The notes under the pieces are model-generated. The model saw only the letters and a list, made by a program, of their open reading frames with translations, searched no databases and was not told where the DNA came from. The position numbers and the translations under genes were made by a program. This document shows positions 34,906-43,729 of a DNA stretch of 64,000 nt, one piece after another. The DNA comes from JBDKGH01 sp039798265 (GTDB taxonomy: Bacteria > Bacteroidota > Bacteroidia > Flavobacteriales_D > Sanyastnellaceae): the NCBI GenBank assembly GCA_039798265.1, contig JBDKGH010000138.1, forward strand, positions 16,793 through 80,792. The letters are read 5' to 3'. Every line of letters starts with the position of its first letter. The stretch's first letter is position 1.

Positions 34906-35637
34906 TTATTGAGCGATCAAAATATATCGATCTGATGTTTCCCTGTTAAAGGGTTCCAAATCGTAGCTGCCAAAGGTACGCAGAACTCGAAGTCCTGCTT
35001 TTTCGATCCATTGATTGATTTGGTCAGGGGCGAGCAGTTGCACTTTTTCTTCAAAATCAAGCACTTGAGTATCAGCATGAATCCGAATGTGTTTTTTCAC
35101 AAAGCCGTCTTCAATGCGTTTACTCAACTCGAAACGAACGCCGTCTAACACTTTCTCCATGTGGGGAACTAATGTACTCCTCACCTTTTGTTCGTTAAAA
35201 AAATCCATAACAAACAGTCCGTTTGGCTTAAGATGTCGTTTCACATTGGCAAGCACCAGTTCATTATCTAAGGGATCACTGAAGTATCCGAAGCTCGTGA
35301 AAAGGTTAACGATACAATCGAACTGCATACCGAGATCAAAATGACGCATATCATCGCGCAAAAAATGGAGGTCTGCGTTTTCATGCTTTTTCGCAGCAGC
35401 GATGCTATTGGCACTTAAGTCTACCCCTACAACACGAAAGCCCATTTTCTGAAGCTGAACACTATGCCTTCCCTTACCGCAGGCTAGGTCTAACATTCGG
35501 GCTCGGTCATCCAATTGAAGATGGTCAATTAGCAAACGGATGAAGTGCTCCGCTTCTGAATCGTTGCGATCGCGATACAAAAGTGTGTAGTAAGGCGAGT
35601 CAAACCACGAAGAAAACCAATCTTTGACCTGTTCCAT
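34906..35637 (-). CDS. Class I SAM-dependent methyltransferase
   Basis: A 243-residue methyltransferase of the Rossmann type. Motif I is MLDLACGKGRHSVQL (about 46-60), then VVGVDLSANSIAAAKK, LHFLRDDMRHFD and FDCIVNLFTSFGYFSD, with a C-terminal half lacking target motifs (FVMDFFNEQKV onward). It is a soluble cytoplasmic protein. Substrate not predictable. It lies 2 bases upstream of the ZIP transporter; there is no evident functional link. ATG at 35637. Confidence 0.88.
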   Translation of the reverse strand: MEQVKDWFSSWFDSPYYTLLYRDRNDSEAEHFIRLLIDHLQLDDRARMLDLACGKGRHSVQLQKMGFRVVGVDLSANSIAAAKKHENADLHFLRDDMRHFDLGMQFDCIVNLFTSFGYFSDPLDNELVLANVKRHLKPNGLFVMDFFNEQKVRSTLVPHMEKVLDGVRFELSKRIEDGFVKKHIRIHADTQVLDFEEKVQLLAPDQINQWIEKAGLRVLRTFGSYDLEPFNRETSDRYILIAQ

Positions 35638-35720
35638 TGAATGAGTTTTGCTCTAATTACTAGTGTTTTCGCCTAGTGTAGAGTTGTTTTTTTGAAAAAG
35701 CGAAGATATGAACTGTGATG

Positions 35721-35750
35721 TTGTGAAAAGTGGTAAGAATAGTATTTTTA
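35721..35750 (+). promoter_or_regulatory. Probable promoter of the siaC-like gene
   Basis: TTG (35721-35723), 19 bases, TATTTTTA (35743-35750; one mismatch to TAnnTTTG). Leader of about 40 bases to the ATG at 35797. Confidence 0.45.
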
Positions 35751-35796
35751 CACGTCAAGTGTTTGTGCATATTGCGTACCGTTAACTAACCATGCC

Positions 35797-36174
35797 ATGG
35801 ATAATATTACTCTTCAAGATTCCCCTAAAACACCGAGTGTAAAGTTCTCTGCGGAGAATGGTACATTGGAGTTAAAAGGAAGATCTATTCCTGAAAATTC
35901 ACTGGAATTTTACAAGCCTCTCATTGATTGGGTGGATGCTTATGGAAAAGAAGCCAAAGCTGAAACGAATGTTCACGTTCAGTTAGAGTACTTTAATACG
36001 TCTAGCAGTAAGTGCTTGTTAGACCTGTTCAAACGTCTAGAAAATCTGTCAGGCAAAGTGACCATTCATTGGTACTATGAGCATGATGATGAAGATATGT
36101 TAGAAGCTGGTGAAGATTATGAAGCGATTATCAGCGTTCCATTTAAGATGATTGAAATAGAGGAATTAAGTTAA
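35797..36174 (+). CDS. SiaC-family regulatory phosphoprotein (DUF1987)
   Basis: A 125-residue cytoplasmic protein. The family core is complete: TPSVKFSAENGTLELKGRSI, FYKPLIDWVDAYGKE, then VQLEYFNTSSSKCLLDLFKR with the phosphoacceptor region NTSSSK (about 70-75), and IHWYYEHDDEDMLEAGEDYE. In Pseudomonas, SiaC is switched by kinase SiaB and phosphatase SiaA and controls a diguanylate cyclase. None of these partners lies beside it here, so it acts with proteins encoded elsewhere or in another circuit. A hairpin terminator overlaps its stop. Confidence 0.88.
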   Translation: MDNITLQDSPKTPSVKFSAENGTLELKGRSIPENSLEFYKPLIDWVDAYGKEAKAETNVHVQLEYFNTSSSKCLLDLFKRLENLSGKVTIHWYYEHDDEDMLEAGEDYEAIISVPFKMIEIEELS

Positions 36175-36188
36175 TTCCTCTTTTTTTT
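36160..36188 (+). terminator. Rho-independent terminator overlapping the siaC stop codon
   Basis: GAGGAATT (36160-36167) pairs with AATTCCTC (36173-36180), then eight T. The stem starts within the last codons of the gene. Confidence 0.75.
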
Positions 36189-36198
36189 GTTTGTCCTT

Positions 36199-39100
36199 TT
36201 ACCCCTTCCGGGCCAATTTTGACTGAATAGCTGTATTCAAATTGCTGATGCCGTTGAGCAATTTCGCTAATCCATCGAAGAAAAGAACAACACCAAGTAC
36301 AAAGCTCATCGCCCAAATCATCAATATATTGGCAGAAAGTGTAGTGATTTGTTTGCCAAAGAATGATTTTGATGGTGAATAAAAAGGAGCTCCAAAGAAA
36401 CCACCTTCTGTTGGGGGTAAAAAAACCAAGTTCTGCTTTTGTACCAATTCTCCATCGTATTCAACGATCTTTTTCAAATCGTTTTTATTGGTAACAAAAT
36501 CCTCCAAACTTTCATTGAAGTTTTCATCCTGTAGTTTGAAGTAAGCTTCTTTCAGCTCCGGAGTAGCCGTAAGCTCAGTGAGTTTGTTTTCTCGCTGCTG
36601 GTTTACTTCGTTATAATTTCGAATGTAATATTTCTCTAAATCAGTTAGCTGAAGTTCGGCATCAGTCATCAAGGCGAGGCTTGCTTTTTCAGCAGTAAAG
36701 TCTTCTAAATTTTCAAGTTCAAATCCAGGAACACGTTTGCCTTCTTTTTTAAACTCATTGCGAATGATCTCCAAATTGTAAGCGACTTGCTCTCCTCTAT
36801 TTCCTTCACCAATGAGTTTTTTGGTTTCTGCCACCTTCGTTTTAAGTTCTTTTACCCAATAGTCTTTTTTCCAACCATAGAGCTTGCGCTTTTGCTCAAA
36901 TTCAAAAAACTGTTCCTCGTATGCGTTGTTGCGGAACTGATGAACGGCCATAGCTTCATAAGCCCAGCGTGAAGTCATCACGTTACCAATTAATGGCACT
37001 TCTTTTTGAGAACTAATTGCAGGAAATAAACGGTCAAATCGAACGATTACACCACTGAATAGTAATTGAGGAATAATCAATATCGGAATGATTATGTAAA
37101 TCACTTTTGCACTATTGAAGCTTGCTGAAATGTTCAAACCTAGAATATTGGCAAAACAACTCGTACTGAATAGCACAGCCCAAAATGGTAAATACATTCC
37201 TTTTACTTCTAGTATCGTGTTTCCAATTCCTACAAAGCAAAATGTTTGCACCAATGAAATGAAAAACATGATTCCGATCTTCGAGAAGAGATAACTTTTC
37301 TTATTCAAACGCAAATAACGCTCGCGTTTTAAAATCTTCTGATCCTTAATGATTTCTTCCGCGCTTACTGTAAGCCCGAGGAACAAGGCTACCACTACAG
37401 AAATAAATAAGTATTGCGGGAAATTGAGGTTTTCACGGAAAGTGTAAACAGAATCTGGTCCTTTGCCCGTTGGATAATACTTGATGAAGAGCGATAAGAC
37501 CAAAGACAATACAGGAGCTTCGAGAAAATTGATGAGCATGTATTGGGTATTCGCCAATTTACTCAACACATCGCGCTTAACGAATACCATAAATTGTTTT
37601 ATAGCATTGGGTAAACTAAACTGTGTCTTCGGCTCATCATAATCTTCTCCATTAGCCGCTAAGTGATTGCCAATAATTACGTTGTAAAAATTATTCCACT
37701 CTTTGGGGCTAATCTTGCGGTGTTCCGTTTCATTACCATATTCATCTACCACCTTTGCTTCGATGATATTGAATATTTGCTCGGGGTTTACATTACCGCA
37801 ATGAGGACATTCACTTTCGGTGAGGTTTACTTGATTGACTAGTCGCTTGAAGTAAATAATACTTTCTACCGGGTTGCCATAATAAATAGGATATCCACCT
37901 TGGTCTAGAATGAAGAGTTTATCGAACATTTTAAAAATGTCGCTACTCGGTTGGTGAATAACCACAAATATGAGTTTTCCGCGAAGGGTCAATTCCTTCA
38001 ACAGGTCCATAATGTTCTCAGAATCGCGACTCGATAGACCACTCGTAGGTTCGTCAACAAACAATACGGACGGTTCGCGGATCAACTCCAAAGCAATATT
38101 GAGTCGCTTGCGTTGTCCGCCGCTGATCGTTTTTTCAAGAACACTGCCCACTTTCAAGTCTTTGCATTCAAAAAGACCGATGCTGCGAAGTGTGTCGTTG
38201 ACTTTAGTGGTGATCTCTTCGTCCGTTTGGCCGGCAAAACACAACTTCGCATTAAAGAAAAGGTTTTGAAAAACCGTCAATTCTTCAATGAGAATATCGT
38301 CCTGTGCTACATACCCAAGCAGACCTTTAACCGAACTATCGTTGGAGTGAATATCAATACCATTGATGGTTACTTGTCCGAAGCTAGGCTTATAGTTGCT
38401 GTTGAGAATATTGAGAAGGGTACTTTTTCCAGCACCAGATCCTCCCATTATACCAACAAGATTTCCTCCTGGTTCTGACAGATTGAATTGGTGAAGCGCT
38501 TGTTTACCACCACTGAAATAATAAGAGACATTTTCAGCACGGTAAACGATTTTATTTCCGTCTTTAATGTCCATAAAGCGGTGAAGCACATCGCTATAAA
38601 AGACAGGATTAATACGACTACCGCGAATATTTGCTCCTTGGCCAAATACATAAGTACGGCCAGGAATAATATTTTGACTATTGAGAAAAAGAGCGTCTGG
38701 ACCTTGATAGCGAACAAAGAAAATGTTCTCTTCTTCTAATCGAAGGAATGCCAGTTTTCCTCTTAATTCGTGAACATGCAAAAAGAGGCCATCTGTGCTT
38801 CGAGCACCGGCCCCCGAGGCAATGAGAAACTCATTGTTTTCTTCCATATCACTTTCTGTACTCTGAACAAGTTTTTTCAGACCATAAAAAGTGGTAGGAT
38901 CAATATTGAAAGCGTCAGAAACCGTTTGAATGAACTCCCATTCTTGTTGATCTTGATCGGAGAATTCACTGATGAATTCGAGCAATCTAACAAGTACGTA
39001 GAGTTTTTCTTTCTGTTGAAGTTCTTCGTTGATTTGGTCACAAATACGCAGAACTTTCACCGAAGCCATCGAAGTTCGCTTTTCGGATGAAAGCTTTGAA

Positions 39101-39270
39101 CGGTGAAATTTCTCGGCGTAATCTTCATACAGCTCGAGGTATTTGTTCACCAATTCTTTGTTCAGTTGTTGGCGCAAAAACACGGCTACTATCTCTCTGC
39201 CAGAGCTTTTATTGGCTCCAGCAATGATGGCAAATAGCTGCATTAAAGCACGTAATATTCCAGCACTCAT
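36199..39270 (-). CDS. Large ABCG-type ABC transporter (fused ATPase-permease) with extra N-terminal domains
   Basis: A 1023-residue half transporter. Residues 1-145 are helical and resemble a TerB-like domain; about 150-240 is a beta-rich, FHA-like segment (GRTYVFGQGANIRGSRI). The ATPase (about 242-480) has Walker A GGSGAGKST (276-284), signature ISGGQRKRL (382-390) and Walker B LFVDEPTSG (403-411). A CPHCG (488-492) follows. About 600-790 and the last 60 residues are membrane segments, separated by a long charged coiled region. This layout (ATPase before permease) is as in ABCG/White exporters. Substrate unknown. The gene is alone, 47 bases downstream of two unrecognised genes. Confidence 0.87.
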   Translation of the reverse strand: MSAGILRALMQLFAIIAGANKSSGREIVAVFLRQQLNKELVNKYLELYEDYAEKFHRSKLSSEKRTSMASVKVLRICDQINEELQQKEKLYVLVRLLEFISEFSDQDQQEWEFIQTVSDAFNIDPTTFYGLKKLVQSTESDMEENNEFLIASGAGARSTDGLFLHVHELRGKLAFLRLEEENIFFVRYQGPDALFLNSQNIIPGRTYVFGQGANIRGSRINPVFYSDVLHRFMDIKDGNKIVYRAENVSYYFSGGKQALHQFNLSEPGGNLVGIMGGSGAGKSTLLNILNSNYKPSFGQVTINGIDIHSNDSSVKGLLGYVAQDDILIEELTVFQNLFFNAKLCFAGQTDEEITTKVNDTLRSIGLFECKDLKVGSVLEKTISGGQRKRLNIALELIREPSVLFVDEPTSGLSSRDSENIMDLLKELTLRGKLIFVVIHQPSSDIFKMFDKLFILDQGGYPIYYGNPVESIIYFKRLVNQVNLTESECPHCGNVNPEQIFNIIEAKVVDEYGNETEHRKISPKEWNNFYNVIIGNHLAANGEDYDEPKTQFSLPNAIKQFMVFVKRDVLSKLANTQYMLINFLEAPVLSLVLSLFIKYYPTGKGPDSVYTFRENLNFPQYLFISVVVALFLGLTVSAEEIIKDQKILKRERYLRLNKKSYLFSKIGIMFFISLVQTFCFVGIGNTILEVKGMYLPFWAVLFSTSCFANILGLNISASFNSAKVIYIIIPILIIPQLLFSGVIVRFDRLFPAISSQKEVPLIGNVMTSRWAYEAMAVHQFRNNAYEEQFFEFEQKRKLYGWKKDYWVKELKTKVAETKKLIGEGNRGEQVAYNLEIIRNEFKKEGKRVPGFELENLEDFTAEKASLALMTDAELQLTDLEKYYIRNYNEVNQQRENKLTELTATPELKEAYFKLQDENFNESLEDFVTNKNDLKKIVEYDGELVQKQNLVFLPPTEGGFFGAPFYSPSKSFFGKQITTLSANILMIWAMSFVLGVVLFFDGLAKLLNGISNLNTAIQSKLARKG

Positions 39271-39317
39271 ATTGGATGAGTAATTTTAATCAGGTGAGTA
39301 AGAGAAAAAAAAGAGGC

Positions 39318-39728
39318 TTATCGCTTGAATCCAATCACGACCACTGCACAACCAGAACTGCTTCTGGTTTCGTCTAGCGTTGATTCGATGGTTATCACCA
39401 TTGTATTTTCAATAACGAAATCCCAGTAAGGAGCGTTACTAAATTCTTTATTCGTGAACAAAACGTTTTTGTCTTGATCGAGCAAGCGGAAAATCAAATT
39501 GCTATCACTATTGCCGCTGCAAGCAGCAATGCGATAGGTATTACCACCAAACAAGGTGGTTTGAAATTCAGCAACATCGCTGCCGCTAAGCAAGGCGCGA
39601 TATGATTGGCCGTCTGAGATGTACTTATCGTGAATGTGTTTTTCGCAAGCATTTGCAATGCTATCACATTGAGCATTTGCTGAAAAAGCGAACAAAACAA
39701 ATGCGATGATGGGGAGGAGCTTGGTCAT
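39318..39728 (-). CDS. Small exported protein, unrecognised
   Basis: A 136-residue protein with a clear signal peptide (MTKLLPIIAFVLFAFSANA) and four Cys in the mature part (positions near 21, 28, 69 and 127), suggesting disulfides. Mature sequence: HIHDKYISDGQSYRALLSG, TTLFGGNTYRIAACSGNSD, NLIFRLLDQDKNVLFTNKE, a beta-rich pattern similar to small jelly-roll or pre-peptidase-type domains. No family recognised. It starts 5 bases after the lipoprotein gene at 39734 and the two are probably cotranscribed. Confidence 0.7.
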   Translation of the reverse strand: MTKLLPIIAFVLFAFSANAQCDSIANACEKHIHDKYISDGQSYRALLSGSDVAEFQTTLFGGNTYRIAACSGNSDSNLIFRLLDQDKNVLFTNKEFSNAPYWDFVIENTMVITIESTLDETRSSSGCAVVVIGFKR

Positions 39729-39733
39729 GACGC

Positions 39734-40621
39734 TTATTGGGTAATTAAATTGCGTAAAGTGTTTACGTGCTCACGGAGCTCGGTGAGTTGATCGTCAGAA
39801 ACGATTACTCCCGTTTTACTTCGCAAATAAGTTGTTTTGTTTTTACTATCGTTGATCGGTTTTTCAAATTTGTAGGTGCTTTCTAAGTCCATGAAGACTT
39901 CCGAAATGGCCACCATTTCTGATTTTACAGCATCCAATTCAGCATCATCATATTTGTTGAGCAAATTGAGAAGGCTGTTGGCGGCATGTTTTTGTTCACC
40001 AATGCGGGTGCGAATATCCTTATTCGTAGTAGCTGCATCCAATGAGATGTGCAAAGCTTCTATCCAACCTCCAAAAAGAATGAGTCCCGCCAAATCTGCG
40101 CGCTCAGCATTTTTCAGATAACGATCTCCCGCACGGAAAAACTGTGCGTTTAATGATAACAAAGAATCACGATTGGAAACGTTGTTGGATAGTCGGCTGA
40201 TCAAACTTTTATCTACATGATCTAAAATTTGTAGATCATTCGCCAAGTCGCCTACTGCTTCGAAATAGTCATTGTTGATTTGACCTTTTTCATAATTCGC
40301 TATGTAAGCCAAGTCGGCACCATAAGTACCCATGTTAAGAGCCTTTTTGATCTCGCTGGTGTACTTTGTTCGATTGTTTAGACTATTGACCAATTCAGCT
40401 TTGTACGGAATATTCGCTTTTTGAATAATAACCGCAATCTGAGTAGGCGACGGAACAGATATAATCTCCCCTTGGAACTTCACTGTTCCAGAAGAAGATA
40501 CACTTGAACTGTCGGCCAATGGTGGATTGGTCGGAGGTGCTGTGGGCTCAGTACACGCGCTAAAGCTAGCCGCTACTGCAATGCTTACCACAGAGACAAA
40601 ATAGAAGGGATGGAGCCTCAT
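39734..40621 (-). CDS. Predicted lipoprotein, unrecognised
   Basis: A 295-residue protein from ATG at 40621: signal with SFSAC (Cys23), then a Pro/Ser-rich linker (TEPTAPPTNPPLADSSSVSSS), then an almost all-helical domain (SPTQIAVIIQKANIPY, IKKALNMGTYGADLAYIANY, LKNAERADLAGLILFGGWIE, KHAANSLLNLLNKYDD). It should sit on the inner face of the outer membrane or be surface-exposed. No family recognised. Coupled to the small exported protein at 39318; both may serve the same envelope function (inference). Confidence 0.75.
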   Translation of the reverse strand: MRLHPFYFVSVVSIAVAASFSACTEPTAPPTNPPLADSSSVSSSGTVKFQGEIISVPSPTQIAVIIQKANIPYKAELVNSLNNRTKYTSEIKKALNMGTYGADLAYIANYEKGQINNDYFEAVGDLANDLQILDHVDKSLISRLSNNVSNRDSLLSLNAQFFRAGDRYLKNAERADLAGLILFGGWIEALHISLDAATTNKDIRTRIGEQKHAANSLLNLLNKYDDAELDAVKSEMVAISEVFMDLESTYKFEKPINDSKNKTTYLRSKTGVIVSDDQLTELREHVNTLRNLITQ

Positions 40622-40737
40622 GTTGGGTAAATGAATAGTTTTAACCGTGTCTTTTAACGCAAGCAAAGGAGAAAAGATACACTTTCTACAAAGAAAACAG
40701 GTAAGCCCTTGTTCCGGCAGGACTTAAAAATTAGTTT

Positions 40738-41382
40738 TCAACCTTTTTTTGTTTCCTTGGGCTGAGGCGAATTGTTTAAACTATGCCATAAATAACGAGC
40801 AGCAATGGTTTGATAAGGCGACCACTTTGCAGCTTGCTTCTCCATTTTTTTCTTGTCCACCTCTCCTTTCCAATTGTACAATCTGATCATGGCGTTTTTT
40901 AATCCCAAATCATCTGGTGCAAAAACATCAAGCCTACCTAACGTAAACATCAAAAACATCTGAGCAGTCCAACGGCCCACACCCTTAATATGAACAAGCG
41001 CCGAAATCACCTCCTCGTTTGTCAAATGATCCAAGTGCTCATATTTTTCTGGATTTTCATGGAAATTTTTAGCGATATCCAGCAAATAACCACCCTTTTG
41101 ATTAGAAATTCCAAGTTCACGTAATTGTTCCGGCGTAAATCGTAAAAGAACGGCTGGAGTGAGCTCTCCTCCTATTCCTGCTATAAATTTTCTATTAATG
41201 GAATCCGCAGCCTTCACGGATATCTGTTGAGATATGATAGAACTGCAAAGGGTGACAAAATAGTCGGTTCGTTTATAGAATGTAATCTTTTCCGATTTTG
41301 CTACAAGCGCAGCCAATTTGGGGTCTTTTTGCTCAAATACCGCCAATACGGCCTCGTAATTCCATCTGATCACCTTTTTCAT
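40738..41382 (-). CDS. DNA-3-methyladenine glycosylase II-like (HhH-GPD)
   Basis: A 214-residue base-excision enzyme. The helix-hairpin-helix is HIKGVGRWTAQMFLMFTL and the catalytic Asp is in DVFAPDDLGLKNAM, both typical of the AlkA/MAG branch, with CSSIISQQISVKAADSI before them. There are no FeS Cys at the end, so it is not an endonuclease III type. It removes alkylated purines. ATG at 41382 (MKKVIRWNYEAV) is preferred; an upstream in-frame start adds only six residues. It is divergent from the lipoprotein gene at 41442, with 59 bases between. Confidence 0.9.
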   Translation of the reverse strand: MKKVIRWNYEAVLAVFEQKDPKLAALVAKSEKITFYKRTDYFVTLCSSIISQQISVKAADSINRKFIAGIGGELTPAVLLRFTPEQLRELGISNQKGGYLLDIAKNFHENPEKYEHLDHLTNEEVISALVHIKGVGRWTAQMFLMFTLGRLDVFAPDDLGLKNAMIRLYNWKGEVDKKKMEKQAAKWSPYQTIAARYLWHSLNNSPQPKETKKG

Positions 41383-41441
41383 GAGATCAAAAAAACGCAA
41401 TATTTTCAGAGTTTTGACGTATTGTGAGCATCTTTGCCCCT

Positions 41442-42944
41442 ATGAAACGCCATTCCCTATTATTTGCCTTATTCGTTTCAATTTTTGGTTTTGCTCTCCT
41501 CTTATCAACCGCTGGTTGCAGAAAGGAAGAGTTTGCAACTGCAGCAGACCAGTTACTTGAATTTTCTACCGACACCGTTTTTTTTGATACGGTCTTCACC
41601 TCTGTAGGAAGCACAACGCAGCGTTTGCAAGTGTATAACCGCCATGACAAGTCTATTCGGATAAGCAAAATACAGCTGAACGGTGATAGCGATAATCAAT
41701 TTATTATCAATGTCAATGGCGATAACGGCACTAGTTTTTCCGATATTGAAATTCTTCCGAATGACAGCATGTACATATTTGTGGAAGTGACCGTTGATCC
41801 CAATTCTGATTTTACCCCATTTATTATTGAGGATCAAATTCTGTTTGAAACGAACGGATCAGAACAAATTGTTCAACTCAACGCTTGGGGGCAAAATGCC
41901 TACTTCCATGGTGAGTCAGATGGATTTCAAGTGCTCACAGGATCCAACACCTGGAACAATGATTTGCCCCATGTCATTTACGGTATCGTTGCTTTAGATG
42001 AAGGCGGAAGTTTAACCATTAATGAAGGTACACAGGTTTATGTACACTCTCGTTCAGGACTTTACATTTACAGATCTGAAATTCACATTAATGGAACATT
42101 AGGGAATGAAGTGGTTTTTCAGGGCGATCGTTTAGAGCCCGCCTACGATGATATTCCAGGTCAGTGGGGTATTCAATTGAGCTTTCAATTGGAAGGCTCG
42201 AGTGGACCGGAGATTGCTTCCGTGGCTCGCGGAGGCATTTGGTTAATGGAAAGTACGGGGTCCACTATTGATTACGCCATCCTTAAAAATGGTGGTATGG
42301 GAATTCAAGTGGATACTACTGGAACAAACAATTTTGCCTTAGAAATCAACAATACCAAAATCACCAATATGTCAGGCATTGGTCTGTGGTGTCAAGGAGC
42401 GTATGTAAAAGGATCGAACGTATTGGTTTCCAACTGTGGCGATATCTGTGGAAGCTTTTCTATTGGGGGTAAATATCAAATGGATAATTGCACTTTTGCC
42501 AATTACTGGAGCAATGGAAATCGCACCTCTCCTACTTTTTTGTTGAATAACAATTATGAAGACGTCAATGAAAATCTGATTGTTAGACCCTTGACCCAAA
42601 CATTTTTCAGAAATTGTATTATGTACGGCAACAATGCTCAACTCAATGAATACAGTGAGTTTGTAGTTGATCTCGAAGAAGAAGCCGCTCAGGACTATCA
42701 ATTTCACTATTGCTTAGTGGATACCGAAGAAGATCTAGCGGACGGCAACCGCTACTTCAGCATGGTGCGTAATCAAGCACCCTTTTTCTGCAACGCATAT
42801 GAGGGTAACTTCAATATATCCGCCAATAACTCACGCATGTTTGGCTCTTTCTTCACCAATATCCCAACAGACATTGCAGGGAATAGCAATGGTGAATGGA
42901 AAGGATGTTACGACTACACGCCTGGTGACGAAGATTGCAACTAA
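41442..42944 (+). CDS. Lipoprotein with predicted right-handed beta-helix
   Basis: A 500-residue protein. A lipoprotein signal from ATG at 41442 ends LLSTAGCRKEE (Cys26). Residues about 40-140 form an Ig-like segment (FDTVFTSVGSTTQRLQVYNR, LPNDSMYIFVEVTVDP). From about 175 come repeating beta-strand rungs as in parallel beta-helices: GSLTINEGTQVYVHS, GGIWLMESTGSTIDYAILKN, NNFALEINNTKITNMSGI, NVLVSNCGDICG. Pectate-lyase-like helices often bind or cut polysaccharide, but catalytic residues cannot be assigned. It converges with the FMN reductase gene, 4 bases between the stops. Confidence 0.8.
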   Translation: MKRHSLLFALFVSIFGFALLLSTAGCRKEEFATAADQLLEFSTDTVFFDTVFTSVGSTTQRLQVYNRHDKSIRISKIQLNGDSDNQFIINVNGDNGTSFSDIEILPNDSMYIFVEVTVDPNSDFTPFIIEDQILFETNGSEQIVQLNAWGQNAYFHGESDGFQVLTGSNTWNNDLPHVIYGIVALDEGGSLTINEGTQVYVHSRSGLYIYRSEIHINGTLGNEVVFQGDRLEPAYDDIPGQWGIQLSFQLEGSSGPEIASVARGGIWLMESTGSTIDYAILKNGGMGIQVDTTGTNNFALEINNTKITNMSGIGLWCQGAYVKGSNVLVSNCGDICGSFSIGGKYQMDNCTFANYWSNGNRTSPTFLLNNNYEDVNENLIVRPLTQTFFRNCIMYGNNAQLNEYSEFVVDLEEEAAQDYQFHYCLVDTEEDLADGNRYFSMVRNQAPFFCNAYEGNFNISANNSRMFGSFFTNIPTDIAGNSNGEWKGCYDYTPGDEDCN

Positions 42945-42948
42945 AACG

Positions 42949-43470
42949 CTAGTAAGCAATTAATTGATGAGCATGCTCGAGCAACATCATCTGTGTGGAC
43001 TCGTCCATTAATTTTTTAGAAGTATCCATTAAGTGCTCAATGCCACTGATTTTTGGCTTGTTGTAATGCACATGCAGCTTGAGGTAATGCAAAATACCCG
43101 TCAAGTGTTCCTGTCCTCTCAAGTTGCCCGCTCTTCCGCTCGAAACCCCTACAATGGCTGCTTTTTTATCTTTCCACAATTTAGGCGGAACAGCATCGAT
43201 GAAGGTTTTGAGCACACCCGGAAATGACCCATTGTATTCGGGCATTACAAAAACGAACTTATGAACAGGCTCAATGAATTGACTGATGATCGATTGCATA
43301 CCTTCTGTTCGTTTACCATAAAGATCATCAAAGGCAAAAGAAGGTGGTAAGTCTTTGAGGTTGAGTAGTTGGCATTCGACTCCAAGATGTTCTAGCACTG
43401 ACAAATAATGCAAGGCAAGGGCTTCTGTATAACTGTCCGGACGATTGGTGCCGGAGATAATTGTGATCAT
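42949..43470 (-). CDS. NADPH-dependent FMN reductase
   Basis: A 173-residue flavodoxin-fold enzyme. The FMN phosphate loop is SGTNRPDSYTEALA at the N-terminus; PEYNGSFPGVLKTFIDAVPP (about 77-96) is the signature of the family, and GVSSGRAGNLRGQEHL closes the flavin site. It likely reduces FMN or quinones with NADPH. ATG at 43470, with a well-formed promoter upstream. Confidence 0.92.
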   Translation of the reverse strand: MITIISGTNRPDSYTEALALHYLSVLEHLGVECQLLNLKDLPPSFAFDDLYGKRTEGMQSIISQFIEPVHKFVFVMPEYNGSFPGVLKTFIDAVPPKLWKDKKAAIVGVSSGRAGNLRGQEHLTGILHYLKLHVHYNKPKISGIEHLMDTSKKLMDESTQMMLLEHAHQLIAY

Positions 43471-43495
43471 AATGAGGTATCTATCCGAGAGTTGG

Positions 43496-43528
43496 CAAAG
43501 TTAGTTAGACCATTTCTTCCTTGAACAA
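43496..43528 (-). promoter_or_regulatory. Promoter of the FMN reductase gene
   Basis: Minus strand: TTG (43528-43526), 22 bases, TAACTTTG (43503-43496), a full match to the flavobacterial consensus; the ATG is 25 bases further. The rest of the 43471-43729 gap holds only an imperfect -7 box for the plus strand (TATTTTCG at 43651) and a half-site resembling parS. Confidence 0.6.
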
Positions 43529-43729
43529 GCTTGTCATCTTTCTTATGACGCTGCAAATCAAATCAGTAATTGTTTTATCAACAGTGAACTCACAGTGTTC
43601 GTGTGTAAAACTTTGAAGGGGTAAAAAATGTTCATCGCGACCTTATGAGGTATTTTCGCACAAAATCGTGGAACAAAGTATAGATAAGTGTTTCACGCGT
43701 TTTCACGGTTTTAACAGAATATACACCTC

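Noticed and set aside
43689..43704. TGTTTCACG before the partition operon, resembling half of parS (TGTTTCACGTGAAACA)
   Set aside because: Only the left half matches; the right half (CGTTTTC) does not form the palindrome, so it is not a functional parS by sequence.
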